Shown piece after piece: positions 52,301 through 61,430 of a stretch of 64,000 nt of DNA. The notes beneath the pieces were generated by a model. That model saw only the letters and a list, made by a program, of their open reading frames with translations, was not told the origin of the DNA and did no database searches. How positions within the stretch are numbered: position 1 is the stretch's first letter; every line of letters starts with the position of its first letter. Origin of the DNA: Shewanella marisflavi (lineage in GTDB: Bacteria > Pseudomonadota > Gammaproteobacteria > Enterobacterales > Shewanellaceae); NCBI RefSeq assembly GCF_023283925.1, contig NZ_JAKIKX010000001.1, positions 992,001 to 1,056,000 of the forward strand, read 5' to 3'. Position numbers and translations under genes: made by a program.

Positions 52301-53380
52301 TTGAACAATCTTATTTTAGTTGGTAAAAGTCAGTTTGGTTACCACCTTGATTCATATAAATACTGTCAATATCTCTCTTCAATGTATAATATAACGTTTA
52401 TATGTTTTGACCTAGGGAAAAGGAAAATAGAGCTTGAAGGAGTAGATGTCATCTATGTTAATTATAAAGGAGGTAAAATATCTAGGATTCTGGATTTGAT
52501 AAAGATCGTATTAGTTCAAATTGCAGGAAAGAATGATTGCTTCGTCTTTGTTAATTACTTTTTGGGGTGTTCTTTATTACCTCTTATAAGTTTTTTTTCC
52601 AGAAATAAATGTATTCTTCATTGCGATATACGAACTTTGCAAGTAAATGCTGGCTGGCTTCAAACTACTATTTCAAATTCTATTCTTAATATTGAGTTGC
52701 TTTTATTTTCGTCGAAGTCAGTTATTTCTCAAGGTATAAAAAGAAAACTTTTTTTCATCGGTGATGCATCAATCCTTCCGTTAGGTGGAGATGCTATTAG
52801 CCATAAGGTTACTTTAGAGGGGAGACCTACTCTCTGTTATATAGGCACTTTTAATGGAAGGCATCTTATTGAAACTGTTAAAGGCTTTCATAAGCTGATA
52901 TTAAAAGAAAAAAATCGTGGTTTGACTTATGACATTATTGGTTCTGGGGATCCCATAGAGGAAGAAGTATTAACGAGCTATATATCACAAAATAATCTAT
53001 CTAATGTTATTAGATTGCATGGCTATTTAACTCATGAAGATTGTTCAAAAATAATTGAAAAAGCTACAATTGGAGTATGTTTTTATCCTATAAATGACTC
53101 ATATCAACACCAACCTCCAACCAAGCTTTTTGAATATATACTTAGCGGTTTACCATGTGTATCTGTAGAAACTGTTGAAACTAGAAAATATATTAATAAA
53201 TATAATGGCGTTTTAATAAAAGACAATGCTGAGTCATTTAGTAGTGGAGTCCAGGAAATACTTGATTATCGCGATTGGGATACTGAAGTGATTAAATCAT
53301 CTCTAAAACACTGTATGTGGAAAAGAATAGTAGAATCTAAATTATTGCCTATATTAGGCTCGGCTTTCAAAAATAGATAA
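52301..53380 (+). CDS. Family 4-type glycosyltransferase
   Basis: TTG 52301 follows an excellent GGGAGG site and gives 359 residues. The C-terminal domain is GT4-like: LCYIGTFNGRHLIETVKGF, a GSGDPIEEEVLTSYI nucleotide loop, VIRLHGYLTHEDCSKIIEKATIGVCFYPINDS (split) and TKLFEYILSGLPCVSVE, in which E of LFEYIL is the usual donor-binding residue. It is similar in organisation to the other GT4 genes here but distinct in sequence. Acceptor and donor are unknown. Confidence 0.85.
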   Translation: MNNLILVGKSQFGYHLDSYKYCQYLSSMYNITFICFDLGKRKIELEGVDVIYVNYKGGKISRILDLIKIVLVQIAGKNDCFVFVNYFLGCSLLPLISFFSRNKCILHCDIRTLQVNAGWLQTTISNSILNIELLLFSSKSVISQGIKRKLFFIGDASILPLGGDAISHKVTLEGRPTLCYIGTFNGRHLIETVKGFHKLILKEKNRGLTYDIIGSGDPIEEEVLTSYISQNNLSNVIRLHGYLTHEDCSKIIEKATIGVCFYPINDSYQHQPPTKLFEYILSGLPCVSVETVETRKYINKYNGVLIKDNAESFSSGVQEILDYRDWDTEVIKSSLKHCMWKRIVESKLLPILGSAFKNR

Positions 53381-53383
53381 GTT

Positions 53384-54712
53384 ATGACTCCTGCATTTAA
53401 CCATCAGTATCTCAAGTGGTCAATTTATACTCTCGTTGTTTTTATATTTTTACAAAGTGTATTATCTTTTTCTTTTGGGAATGATTTTTTATCGATACAC
53501 GGTTTTCTGCATCTATTTGTGCTCGTACTTTATTTTGTTTTGGTTTATTTGTCTTTAAAGTCAAATGTCCAGGTTTCAATATTTTATATAGTAATCTATC
53601 AAATATATTTTACTTTAGCCTTATATTTCTATTACTCCGCTTTAGGTACACCTTTAGGTATCGGAATACCTGATGCACTTTTTTATGACCAATTGGCAAG
53701 GGAAAGTGTAGATTTAAGTATTTACGATTCAATTATAGGTACCCTAAGTAGTCACGATTTAGGTGATCTTGGTTTTACGCAGTTAACTCGTATTATTTAT
53801 ATGTTCCCTGGTGAACCAGTAATAAATATGAAACTGGTAAACGTATTTTTACATATCCTATCTGGCATATTCTTATTTAAAACCGCGAGGTTGCTTAAGT
53901 TTGATATCACAAGTGCTAAGTTTATAACTGTCCTGTTTTGTTTGAATCCTGCTTCTTTATATTTTAATTCAACGGGTTTGAAAGAGGCATCTTTTCTATT
54001 CGTAGTAACGATTTCTATTTATTTATGTTATGCTGCAGTTCATAAAAAATCATTAATATGTGGTGCGTTAGGCATTATTTCTATAGTATCAACGGCATTT
54101 TTTCGTGTTCCATACCCGTTGTTTTTACTATTTGGGTTTAGTGTATATTTTTATGGAGTTACCTCCGGTAGATTTAAAATAGTAATCAAGCTTTTAATTA
54201 TTATATTGTTGCCATTTGTTTTAGCGATACTCTGGTCACTTTTAAAATCAAGTCTTGAACTTTGGTTTGCACTAGATTTAGGGAGGTTACAAGCACATAG
54301 ACTGGGCAAAGAAAGTGTAGGTTTAGTTGAATATATCCTTCTGATCTTAGTCGGTTTAATTGGTCCAATTCCATCGTTTAATTATGAACTATCTCAGTCT
54401 AGTAGTATCCTATTAACAATACCAAACTTTATAAAAATGTGTCTTTCGGGCTACTTCATAATATCAATTTTTGAAGTGGTAAAGTTTAGGGAGTTTCAGT
54501 GGTATCCACTGTTGATTGTTTTTTTTATTAATTTTTTAATGTTAGTAATTGCAGCTTCTACTTTTGATATGCGATATGTTTATCCAATAATGCCTGTTTT
54601 TTACCTACTGGCTGGTAGGAAGTTGATAGATGGTTTTGAATTGAAATCACCTTTGTTTTTAGGTTATATGCTTTTGTGTACACTTTTGATTGTATTATAC
54701 AATCTCCGATAG
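53384..54712 (+). CDS. Candidate polysaccharide polymerase (Wzy-like)
   Basis: A 442-residue integral membrane protein with about 11-12 hydrophobic helices and a large periplasmic-type loop (about residues 90-150, FYDQLARESVDLSIYDSIIG). No enzymatic motif is visible; sequence similarity between Wzy proteins is too low for recognition by eye. It is the only polytopic protein in the cassette other than Wzx, which makes Wzy the best guess. The next gene begins before its stop. Confidence 0.65.
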   Translation: MTPAFNHQYLKWSIYTLVVFIFLQSVLSFSFGNDFLSIHGFLHLFVLVLYFVLVYLSLKSNVQVSIFYIVIYQIYFTLALYFYYSALGTPLGIGIPDALFYDQLARESVDLSIYDSIIGTLSSHDLGDLGFTQLTRIIYMFPGEPVINMKLVNVFLHILSGIFLFKTARLLKFDITSAKFITVLFCLNPASLYFNSTGLKEASFLFVVTISIYLCYAAVHKKSLICGALGIISIVSTAFFRVPYPLFLLFGFSVYFYGVTSGRFKIVIKLLIIILLPFVLAILWSLLKSSLELWFALDLGRLQAHRLGKESVGLVEYILLILVGLIGPIPSFNYELSQSSSILLTIPNFIKMCLSGYFIISIFEVVKFREFQWYPLLIVFFINFLMLVIAASTFDMRYVYPIMPVFYLLAGRKLIDGFELKSPLFLGYMLLCTLLIVLYNLR

Positions 54713-54752
54713 TTGTCGAATTGTGGTTAACAGTTTAAGGAAAGATTTACTG

Positions 54753-55808
54753 GTGAAGATCTTAATTAACACTCCCGATACATCACAGTTAGGAGGAGTC
54801 GCAAGTCATTATAATGGTTTGTTTAAACATTGGAACTCAAGCGTTAAGTATAATTTTATTTCAGGTAGAAATGGTGTTCCTGGTGTCATACTTTTACCTT
54901 ATGATTTATTGGCTTTTTTCCTTCGGTTGTTATTTGGAACATATGACGTAGTTATACTAAATCCGTCTTTGAGAAATAAAGCTCTAAAAAGAGATGCACT
55001 ATTTTTATTGTTGGCTTCATTTTTCAATGTGAAAAAAGTTGTTTTTTTTCATGGTTGGAGTGATGAGCTTTCTTCTAGAATTGATGATAATCCAATATGG
55101 TTTAATAAATTTTATGGTAAAGCTGATTGTTTTTTTGTTCTTTCTCGAAGATTTAAATTAAAATTAAATCAATGGGGGGTGAATAAGCCAGTTTATTTGA
55201 CGAGTACAAAAGTAGATACTACTTTGTTGGAATATGATTTAATAAAAAAAAATGCTGATTTCTTTACGGTTTTATTTCTTGGTAGAGTTGAGGAATATAA
55301 AGGGATATTTATAGTTTTAGACACATTTAAACTTCTTAAAGAAAGTTTTCCTACTCTAAAATTAATCATCGCTGGTGATGGTTCGTCATTAAAAAACTGT
55401 ATAGATAAAGTACACGAAGAAAACATTTTGGATGTTACATTTCTAGGGGAGATTAAAGGAAAGGAAGTTGCTGATGTATATACTAATGCGGACCTTTATA
55501 TTCTACCTAGTTATAGTGAAGGGATGCCAACTTCTATGTTAGAGGCTATGGCTTTTGGTTTACCAATAATCACTACACCCGTAGGTGGTATCCCTGATTT
55601 TTTTGATACTAATAATATGGGATCGTTAGTTGATAGTAGAGAACCCCTAGATTTTTTTATTGCAAGTAAAAAATATTTGGATGCTCCTGATGAAATGAAG
55701 CGTATTTCAAATTTTAACAAAGAGTATGCGCAAAGTCATTTTCTCGCGTCTGCAGTTGCTTTAGATATTGAAAGGAAATTAGAAAGTTTATTTCAGGGTT
55801 CTGTTTAA
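54753..55808 (+). CDS. Family 4 glycosyltransferase
   Basis: GTG 54753 (VKILINTPDTSQLGGVASH), eight bases after AAGGAAAG, gives 351 residues; the longer frame from 54690 overlaps the previous gene. It is a clear GT4: N-terminal GGVASHYNGL, then VLFLGRVEEYKGIFIVLDTF, LIIAGDGSSLKN, VTFLGEIKGKEVADVYTNAD, and the EGMPTSMLEAMAFGLPIITTPVGG block (split) with the donor-binding Glu pair. Function in the repeat unit is unknown. Confidence 0.9.
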   Translation: MKILINTPDTSQLGGVASHYNGLFKHWNSSVKYNFISGRNGVPGVILLPYDLLAFFLRLLFGTYDVVILNPSLRNKALKRDALFLLLASFFNVKKVVFFHGWSDELSSRIDDNPIWFNKFYGKADCFFVLSRRFKLKLNQWGVNKPVYLTSTKVDTTLLEYDLIKKNADFFTVLFLGRVEEYKGIFIVLDTFKLLKESFPTLKLIIAGDGSSLKNCIDKVHEENILDVTFLGEIKGKEVADVYTNADLYILPSYSEGMPTSMLEAMAFGLPIITTPVGGIPDFFDTNNMGSLVDSREPLDFFIASKKYLDAPDEMKRISNFNKEYAQSHFLASAVALDIERKLESLFQGSV

Positions 55809-55893
55809 AGAGTTTACCTGGTGATGGTCCATGTTCTTCAGTTAGAATCGTTGTCTTTTTGTTAAATTTTTATGGCTGTTCTAGAGGTTTGTA

Positions 55894-57546
55894 TTGAAAA
55901 AAAATTTATTTTGGTATCTAAACCGCTTGCGTAAAATGAGTGTTCTTGAATTGTTGTCTAGAATTCAAGAGTCAATATTATTATATATAGATTCCTTCCT
56001 TGTTTATAATCACTCCATTGATTTTGGTGGTGTCGATTCGGTACGAATTGAAAATATAAAAAGCTCTCTTGGCAATGATGTTTTAAATAATACAAGTGGA
56101 ATATTATCGGTGCTTTCAGATGTTGAGCAGTCTACTTTGAATTTCGATAATACTAAGCATTTTAAAAAAATACAACTTCCGCTGGAATTTGATTTGCGTG
56201 CTTATTGGGAATCCCAAAGGTTTAATCAAGTTATCATAATGGCATTGTCCGATGATTGTTCGAATCGTATTTTTGATTTTGTTTCAACGTGGATGAAAGA
56301 CAATCCTCCATTGAAAGGATGCAACTACATATCTACTATGGAATGTGCGATTCGGTGTATAAATTTATATTCATCACTGGCTGTTTTAAAAGAGAAAGGG
56401 ACTTTGACAGACAATTTATTACAGTTAAGTTATGATTTTTTTAATGTTAACTATAAATTGATTAAGCATAGGATTTCAAAATTTTCTTCACGAGGTAATC
56501 ATACTATTTTTGAATATGCTGGCTTGGCAGTATGTTGCGAAGCTATGTCCTTGGAGAATAAAAATGAATGGGTGAAAAAAGCAATAGATGAATTTGATGC
56601 TCAAACAAATTTAGACGGTTCTGGAATCGAGCAAAGTACAGCATATCATTTATTTAATATAGAAGTTATATGGTTTATTCAACAATACTTTTCATTGAAT
56701 GACTATAAATCACTTAGAATTAGTCAAGCTATAAACTTTTGTTCGTATTTCCTCCTAAAGGATAAGCTTCTTCGGATCGGCGATAGTGATAGCAGCTGTC
56801 TTTTTTCACACGTTTTTATAAAAAATAGTCTTGCAAGGAATCATACCCCAAATACCTTATTACATTTTAATGATTCAGGTATAATTATCATGTCTAACCA
56901 GAAAGCGAGCATGTATAATAAATATGGTAAACTTGGTTTGAGACCTCTTTATGGCCATGGGCATTACGATTTTTTAAGCCTTGTCATTGTTGATGAATAT
57001 GGGGAGCTAATTACTGCTGATTCACAAACATATTTATATAATTCATCTAGACGCAGTAAGATGAGATCATCATATTACCATTCAATGCCAATTTGTGGTG
57101 TAGACGATTTGAAACAGGTAAGTGCTTTTTCATGGGATAGAAGCGGTTGCGGTCAGTTAGTGAGCTTAAATAAGTATTCTTTTATTGTAAAATACGTTAG
57201 GAACGACAGTGTGGAAATTGTTCGCGAAGTTCACTCTGGTAAAGATTTTTTCGTGGTCGTAGATTATGTAATTAATAGTAAGAAACCATTTTCAAGTAGT
57301 TTTTTAGTGATCCAAGATGTTTCATTGTTTAAGTTTTACTCTTTAGAGCAGAACTTTGATCTTTCCTTAACTTCATATGATAGTATAGCAGTAGAATATT
57401 CGGAAAGTTATGGCTCTATAAGTGAGAACCCTATTAGTAGAATAGAAGTAAAATCTCAGCCAAATTGCAAGTTAGTAACAGTAATTAATTTCCGAGATCA
57501 AAATATATCTAAGGGCGAAATAGTTAATTTGTTAAAAAGTAATTGA
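55894..57546 (+). CDS. Heparinase II/III-like protein
   Basis: TTG 55894 after AGAGG starts 550 residues. The N-terminal part is an alpha/alpha-barrel-like helical domain (FKKIQLPLEFDLRAYWESQRFNQ, then NHTIFEYAGLAVCCEAMS and a GSGIEQSTAYHLFNIEVIWF stretch with the His/Tyr of the catalytic site in relatives). The C-terminal domain has GHGHYDFLSLVIVDEYGELITADSQTYLYN (split), the heparinase-III hallmark. There is no signal peptide, so it may act in the cytoplasm or not be a lyase at all. Such proteins are common but poorly understood in polysaccharide clusters. Confidence 0.82.
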   Translation: MKKNLFWYLNRLRKMSVLELLSRIQESILLYIDSFLVYNHSIDFGGVDSVRIENIKSSLGNDVLNNTSGILSVLSDVEQSTLNFDNTKHFKKIQLPLEFDLRAYWESQRFNQVIIMALSDDCSNRIFDFVSTWMKDNPPLKGCNYISTMECAIRCINLYSSLAVLKEKGTLTDNLLQLSYDFFNVNYKLIKHRISKFSSRGNHTIFEYAGLAVCCEAMSLENKNEWVKKAIDEFDAQTNLDGSGIEQSTAYHLFNIEVIWFIQQYFSLNDYKSLRISQAINFCSYFLLKDKLLRIGDSDSSCLFSHVFIKNSLARNHTPNTLLHFNDSGIIIMSNQKASMYNKYGKLGLRPLYGHGHYDFLSLVIVDEYGELITADSQTYLYNSSRRSKMRSSYYHSMPICGVDDLKQVSAFSWDRSGCGQLVSLNKYSFIVKYVRNDSVEIVREVHSGKDFFVVVDYVINSKKPFSSSFLVIQDVSLFKFYSLEQNFDLSLTSYDSIAVEYSESYGSISENPISRIEVKSQPNCKLVTVINFRDQNISKGEIVNLLKSN

Positions 57547-57570
57547 GTCAGAGAGTTTAGAGGGGGGGCG

Positions 57571-58278
57571 ATGTATAAGGTTAATATAGCAGGACTGCCA
57601 ATAGATTGTTTTAAAAGCATGGAGCAAATAGTAAATTATATTTTTGAGGATGGCAAAGGTAAAACTGCAGTAGCAATCAATCCTGAGAAAATTTTGGCAT
57701 CACTAGAAGATATTAATGTTAGAAATGCTATATTAGATTCAGATATAAGGTACTTAGATGGTATTGGAGCTGTAAAATTAGCTGAGTCAAAATCAAATAT
57801 GAAGTTAGTAAGAATTCCCGGTTGCGAACTATGGGAAAGGTTAATGGAGGTAGCTGGTAGTAGGCAAGCTTCAGTTTTTTTATTAGGATCTTCTTTGGAT
57901 GTTGTTGTTGAAACTAAGAAAAAACTAGAATCGCAATATAATGTCAATGTGGTTGGCTTCAATGATGGATATTTTAAAGATGATACATTAATTATAAAAA
58001 AGCTTTTGCTTTTACAGCCCGATATAATAACAGTTGCGATGGGATCACCTCGCCAAGAACTCTTCATGAAGCTTTGTAGGGATGCGGGCGTTAATTCTTT
58101 TATGATGGGGGTCGGGGGAACTTATAACGTTTTTGTTGGCTCAGTCAGAAGAGCTCCAAAAGTTTTTTGTGATCTTCATTTAGAGTGGTTCTATCGTTTA
58201 ATATCTGAACCCTCGAGGATCTTTCGACAGCTGCGATTACTCAAATTTGTAAAGCTTGCGATATTAAGGAAATTGTAA
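57571..58278 (+). CDS. WecG/TagA/CpsF family glycosyltransferase
   Basis: GT26 family; members include WecG, which transfers ManNAcA to lipid-linked GlcNAc. The 235-residue protein has the family pattern: AINPEKILASLED, RYLDGIGAVKLAESK, RIPGCELWERLMEVAG, FLLGSS, and ITVAMGSPRQELFM with a final GVGGTYNVFVGSVRRAPKVFCDLHLEWFYRL (split). WecB and WecC in the same operon make UDP-ManNAcA a plausible donor, so a WecG-like role is reasonable inference. Confidence 0.9.
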   Translation: MYKVNIAGLPIDCFKSMEQIVNYIFEDGKGKTAVAINPEKILASLEDINVRNAILDSDIRYLDGIGAVKLAESKSNMKLVRIPGCELWERLMEVAGSRQASVFLLGSSLDVVVETKKKLESQYNVNVVGFNDGYFKDDTLIIKKLLLLQPDIITVAMGSPRQELFMKLCRDAGVNSFMMGVGGTYNVFVGSVRRAPKVFCDLHLEWFYRLISEPSRIFRQLRLLKFVKLAILRKL

Positions 58279-58306
58279 AGTAATTTTCGTCTGTAAGGAG
58301 TTTTCA

Positions 58307-58756
58307 GTGAATGCTTTTCTTTTAAATTACCATAGATTTGTTTGTTTTTTGCACGAAAAAAAAATTCCGGTTATTCCTTTTTTATTAAACAAACTCGTGT
58401 TTAGATTTTTGCTGAGTTGTCAAATAGGTATAAATACAAAGCTAGGTCGTGGTGTAGTCTTAGGCTATGGTGGCTTAGGTACTGTTATTCACGATAGAGC
58501 AATAATAGGTGATAATGTAAATATTGGTACCGGAGTGACTATCGGTGGCACTTCAAATAAGGTCGGAGCTCCAGTAATAGGTGATAATACAATACTTTCT
58601 ACAGGTTCAAAAGTTATTGGCCCTATAAAGGTGGGGCGTAATTGTGTCGTAGGTGCAAATTGTGTGGTTATTTCTGATATACCTGATAATTCTTTAGTTG
58701 TCGGCGTGCCTGGTGTAATCAAGAAATGTAATATTAATATCTCTGACTACAATTAA
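58307..58756 (+). CDS. Serine O-acetyltransferase-like hexapeptide acetyltransferase
   Basis: GTG 58307 after AAGGAG gives 149 residues. N-terminal helices (FLLNYHRFVCFLHEKKIPVIPFLL) resemble CysE-type/WcaB-type acetyltransferases, followed by left-handed beta-helix hexapeptide repeats (GYGGLGTVIHDRAIIGDNVNIGTGVTIGG, split; then VIGDNTILSTGSKVIGPIKVG). It probably O-acetylates a sugar in the polymer rather than serine. It is the last gene of the AT-rich cassette. Confidence 0.85.
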   Translation: MNAFLLNYHRFVCFLHEKKIPVIPFLLNKLVFRFLLSCQIGINTKLGRGVVLGYGGLGTVIHDRAIIGDNVNIGTGVTIGGTSNKVGAPVIGDNTILSTGSKVIGPIKVGRNCVVGANCVVISDIPDNSLVVGVPGVIKKCNINISDYN

Positions 58757-58778
58757 TGCTGAATCTATGTATTTGTCT

Positions 58779-58799
58779 GGGCTTTGTTTCTTAAGTCGA
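58779..58799 (+). repeat. Probable left terminal repeat of the IS5-family relic
   Basis: GGCTTTGTTTCTTAAGTCGAT at 58779-58799 resembles the IS903-group terminal repeat (GGCTTTGTTG...). No matching right repeat was found downstream, so the element is truncated or eroded. Confidence 0.5.
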
Positions 58800-58851
58800 T
58801 TGATCTAAACCTTTGTCTGATGTTCAGAAACGTATCAGTTACGGACTCTAA

Positions 58852-59695
58852 AACCAACTAAGCTATAAATCAACCAAGGCTTGCTGAACTTCTTGATTGG
58901 CGAGAAAGCCATCACCACCTTGAAAGCGACAACCTAAAAAGGAAAATAGGATAGGTCGCTTTTCTTTAGTGACTTAGCTATTACCACCTCGCTTATAGAA
59001 AAATGAACTTTTCTCTGCCACTGCGGGGCTACAAGGTTTTATAAATCCGGTGTTTCGACTTGCATAAGTGCATTAATGCTATAAAGTTTCACTTGTATCA
59101 GTAGTGCGTCAAGGTTGTTAAAAATTTATTTAAAGCTAAGACTTGGAGCGCCATCAATAACTTGGCCATTGATGCCACAGAGTAAAGTTTATGGCGAAGA
59201 ATAACGGAAAGTGAAGTAAGTATGGTACAGATGGTGAACGTCGAATTTTGTACAAACTTCACATTGCAATCGATACACATAGTCACATTATCATAGCGGC
59301 TGAGCCAGTTTATAGAATTAGAGTCACGCTTAAGTGCTGCTCAATTTATAGAAACTAAGTCATCTAATAATCCACACTAATTCTGGTTAAAGCTCCTATG
59401 ACCCATAACCGTACCATGAAATTATCCGTCGAAAATGTGCTTTTAATTTTTTTTAGCCACGCGAAGGCGTAGTTTATGGGTATCAAAGGGATTTATGCAA
59501 TGTGGTGGCGAGCTTCCGAAAATTACAATGTAGGTAAACGCTATAGCTACCTTCGTTGTTCCATCTAGGAAACTGTTATGTATAGAAAAAGTGAGTACTG
59601 GCTGGAGGGGGGAGCAAGAAGAAATTATAACATTCAAGTAGTGAAAGGGATACCATGGTAAAAAAATTAAACAAAACAACTGGGCTAGGTATTCC
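58852..59695 (+). pseudogene. Decayed IS5-family (IS903-like) transposase
   Basis: No intact frame, but scattered + strand fragments line up in order with IS5-family transposases: an INQGLLNFLI-GEKAI stretch (58870-58911), GRSLFFSDLAITTSLIEK (58952-59000), KVYGEE near 59183-59200, YGTDGERRILYKLHIAIDTH then SHIIIAAE (59222-59305), GKRYSYLR then ETVMYRK near 59530-59590, GGARRNYNIQV (59610-59640), and a C-terminal LNKTTGLGIPE (59668-59698). Stops and shifts separate them. It sits at the end of the polysaccharide cassette, and with the left repeat is a relic of an insertion. Confidence 0.75.
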
Positions 59696-59900
59696 TGAAT
59701 TCCATCTTCTTGCTCGATATTGAATAACTTAAACTGGGGCGACTGATTCGATTTAGGAAACAAATCCTTTTTATCTTTGCTATCGTGTGAGCATCGGCGT
59801 CATCAATAGGAACATCATCGAGTATAAAACTATTGCTTTTTAATATATGAAAATTTCCATTAGCCTGTTTTGTGACCATTAATCAATGGGATGCCGAACT

Positions 59901-59945
59901 AATGAGACGGTTTAGAGACACAATCTCACGACTGTCTCATTTTTG
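59901..59945 (+). terminator. Possible terminator upstream of first WecA-like gene
   Basis: AATGAGAC (59901-59908) pairs with GTCTCATT (59934-59941) across a 25-base loop, then TTTTG. It could end the polysaccharide transcript after the IS relic, but the large loop weakens the call. Confidence 0.35.
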
Positions 59946-60203
59946 TGCAAATCACGGTTACTTGATTATTTTGTTAGACTTTTCTGCGTTATAATCGCCT
60001 AGTTATCTATTGGGATGTCATTGCATTACAGCTTTTTTTGTTTGTTGTGAAGCCCTCTCAGTATTGACTAACTGATTGAAATTAAAGACATGGATGTTTT
60101 GTTCAGTATGCTTTTCGTGCTGGTATAGAGCATGCTTTGTAACCGAGCATGATGAGTCCTACTTTTAATTATCATTTTGGTTTAGAAAACCATCGAGTTT
60201 AGT

Positions 60204-61277
60204 ATGTCGACCAGTTTATCCGTAGTCAGTGTATTTTTAAGTTCGTTTGTCTTTTTGTTTGTATACCGTAAGTTAGCTAAAAAAATTGGCTTGGTCGACA
60301 AGCCTAATGAGCGCAAGTTACATGTAGGCCAAGTGCCATTGATTGGTGGCATTTCAATCTTTACCGCTATCATGCTGAACATCTGTTTGGTGTTCGATGT
60401 GACGAGTAATGTGATGCTTTACATGGTTTGCTCCACGGTACTGATTGTACTAGGTGTGCTTGATGATCGATTTGATCTCAGCTTTAAAGCCCGTTTGTTG
60501 GTGCAGGCAGTGATTTCGATGGCGATGATTTTGATCGGTTATAAGAGTCTATATTACTTAGGCTTTATTGCTGGTGATGATGCGTTGATCCTACCAACTT
60601 TTGTCAGTTATGTCGTGACTATTTTTGCCGTGATCGGGGCCATTAACGCCTTTAATATGGTTGATGGCATTGATGGTTTGTTAGGTGGATTAGCTTTGGT
60701 GACCTTTGCTGCACTGGGTTATATGTTTTATGGTGCAGGGCAGATAGAGTTAGCACACTTTTGTTTATTGCTCATGGTGGCGATGCTGCCTTATATCCTG
60801 CTGAATTTAGGTTTTCCATTTGGTCGCCGTTTTAAAGTGTTTATGGGCGATGCCGGCAGTATGTTTATAGGTTTTACCGTTATTTGGTTGTTGATTGAAG
60901 CGAGTCAGGATCAACAAGAGGTCGTCATTCGTCCAGTTACTGCTTTGTGGTTTATCGGGCTGCCGTTAATGGATATGGTGTGTATCATGTCGCGCCGAAT
61001 CAAGAAAGGTCAATCACCGTTTAAGCCCGATAGAGAGCATTTGCATCACATCTGCCAACGTGTCGGCATGTCGCCAAGAGTATCATTATTGGTGATTTGT
61101 TTGATTGCGACCATGATGGCGGCTGTAGGCGTTTGGTCCGAGTATCTCGAGATTAATGAAACTGTGATGTTTGTCTCATTTTTGTTGGTATTTGCTTTGT
61201 ACTATCTCGCGATAAGTTATGTCTGGCGCATTACTGCATTCATGCATCGATGGTTTAAATTCACAAAGCCATCGTAA
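60204..61277 (+). CDS. Undecaprenyl-phosphate glycosyl-1-phosphate transferase, WecA/WbpL type (copy 1)
   Basis: Inner-membrane enzyme that starts the lipid-linked repeat unit by placing a sugar-1-phosphate (GlcNAc, FucNAc or QuiNAc) on undecaprenyl phosphate. The 357-residue protein has about 10-11 transmembrane helices and the family's active-site motifs: KLHVGQVPLIGGISIF, VLDDRFDLS, AFNMVDGIDGLLG, VFMGDAGSMFIGF, and KPDREHLHHICQR. It is an ordinary-GC gene, unlike the cassette before the IS relic. A second homologue follows 153 bases later. Confidence 0.92.
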   Translation: MSTSLSVVSVFLSSFVFLFVYRKLAKKIGLVDKPNERKLHVGQVPLIGGISIFTAIMLNICLVFDVTSNVMLYMVCSTVLIVLGVLDDRFDLSFKARLLVQAVISMAMILIGYKSLYYLGFIAGDDALILPTFVSYVVTIFAVIGAINAFNMVDGIDGLLGGLALVTFAALGYMFYGAGQIELAHFCLLLMVAMLPYILLNLGFPFGRRFKVFMGDAGSMFIGFTVIWLLIEASQDQQEVVIRPVTALWFIGLPLMDMVCIMSRRIKKGQSPFKPDREHLHHICQRVGMSPRVSLLVICLIATMMAAVGVWSEYLEINETVMFVSFLLVFALYYLAISYVWRITAFMHRWFKFTKPS

Positions 61278-61317
61278 AATATACCTGACTTCAGTTACAA
61301 AGTTACAGTGTTTTATG

Positions 61318-61345
61318 TTGAACCGTTTTTACCTTGTCATATAGA
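61318..61345 (+). promoter_or_regulatory. Candidate promoter of second WecA-like gene
   Basis: TTGAAC (61318-61323) and TATAGA (61340-61345) with a 16-base spacer lie about 85 bases before the second WecA-type gene. The match is moderate. Confidence 0.35.
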
Positions 61346-61430
61346 GGTTATACTGTATGACTGGTAGTTGTTGGCGGTAGGGATCGGTATGGATCCTCGT
61401 CATTCTGTATTGGCTTAGGGAAGAGAGTTT

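Larger units (their letters stand above)
58757..60203. other. Long intergenic region with transposase relic
   Basis: A 1447-base spacer. The first 940 bases contain the transposase relic above. Bases 59700-59880 show an open minus-strand frame (59685-59879; ILKSNSFILDDVPIDDADAHTI) with no recognised family and no ribosome site. AATGAGAC (59901-59908) pairs with GTCTCATT (59934-59941) followed by TTTT, a possible terminator. TATAAT at 59990-59995 is a perfect -10 box without a well-placed -35. The rest is featureless to me. Confidence 0.6.

Noticed and set aside
59443..59763. 106-codon minus-strand frame
   Set aside because: It is antisense to the decayed transposase fragments, which explain this stretch better.
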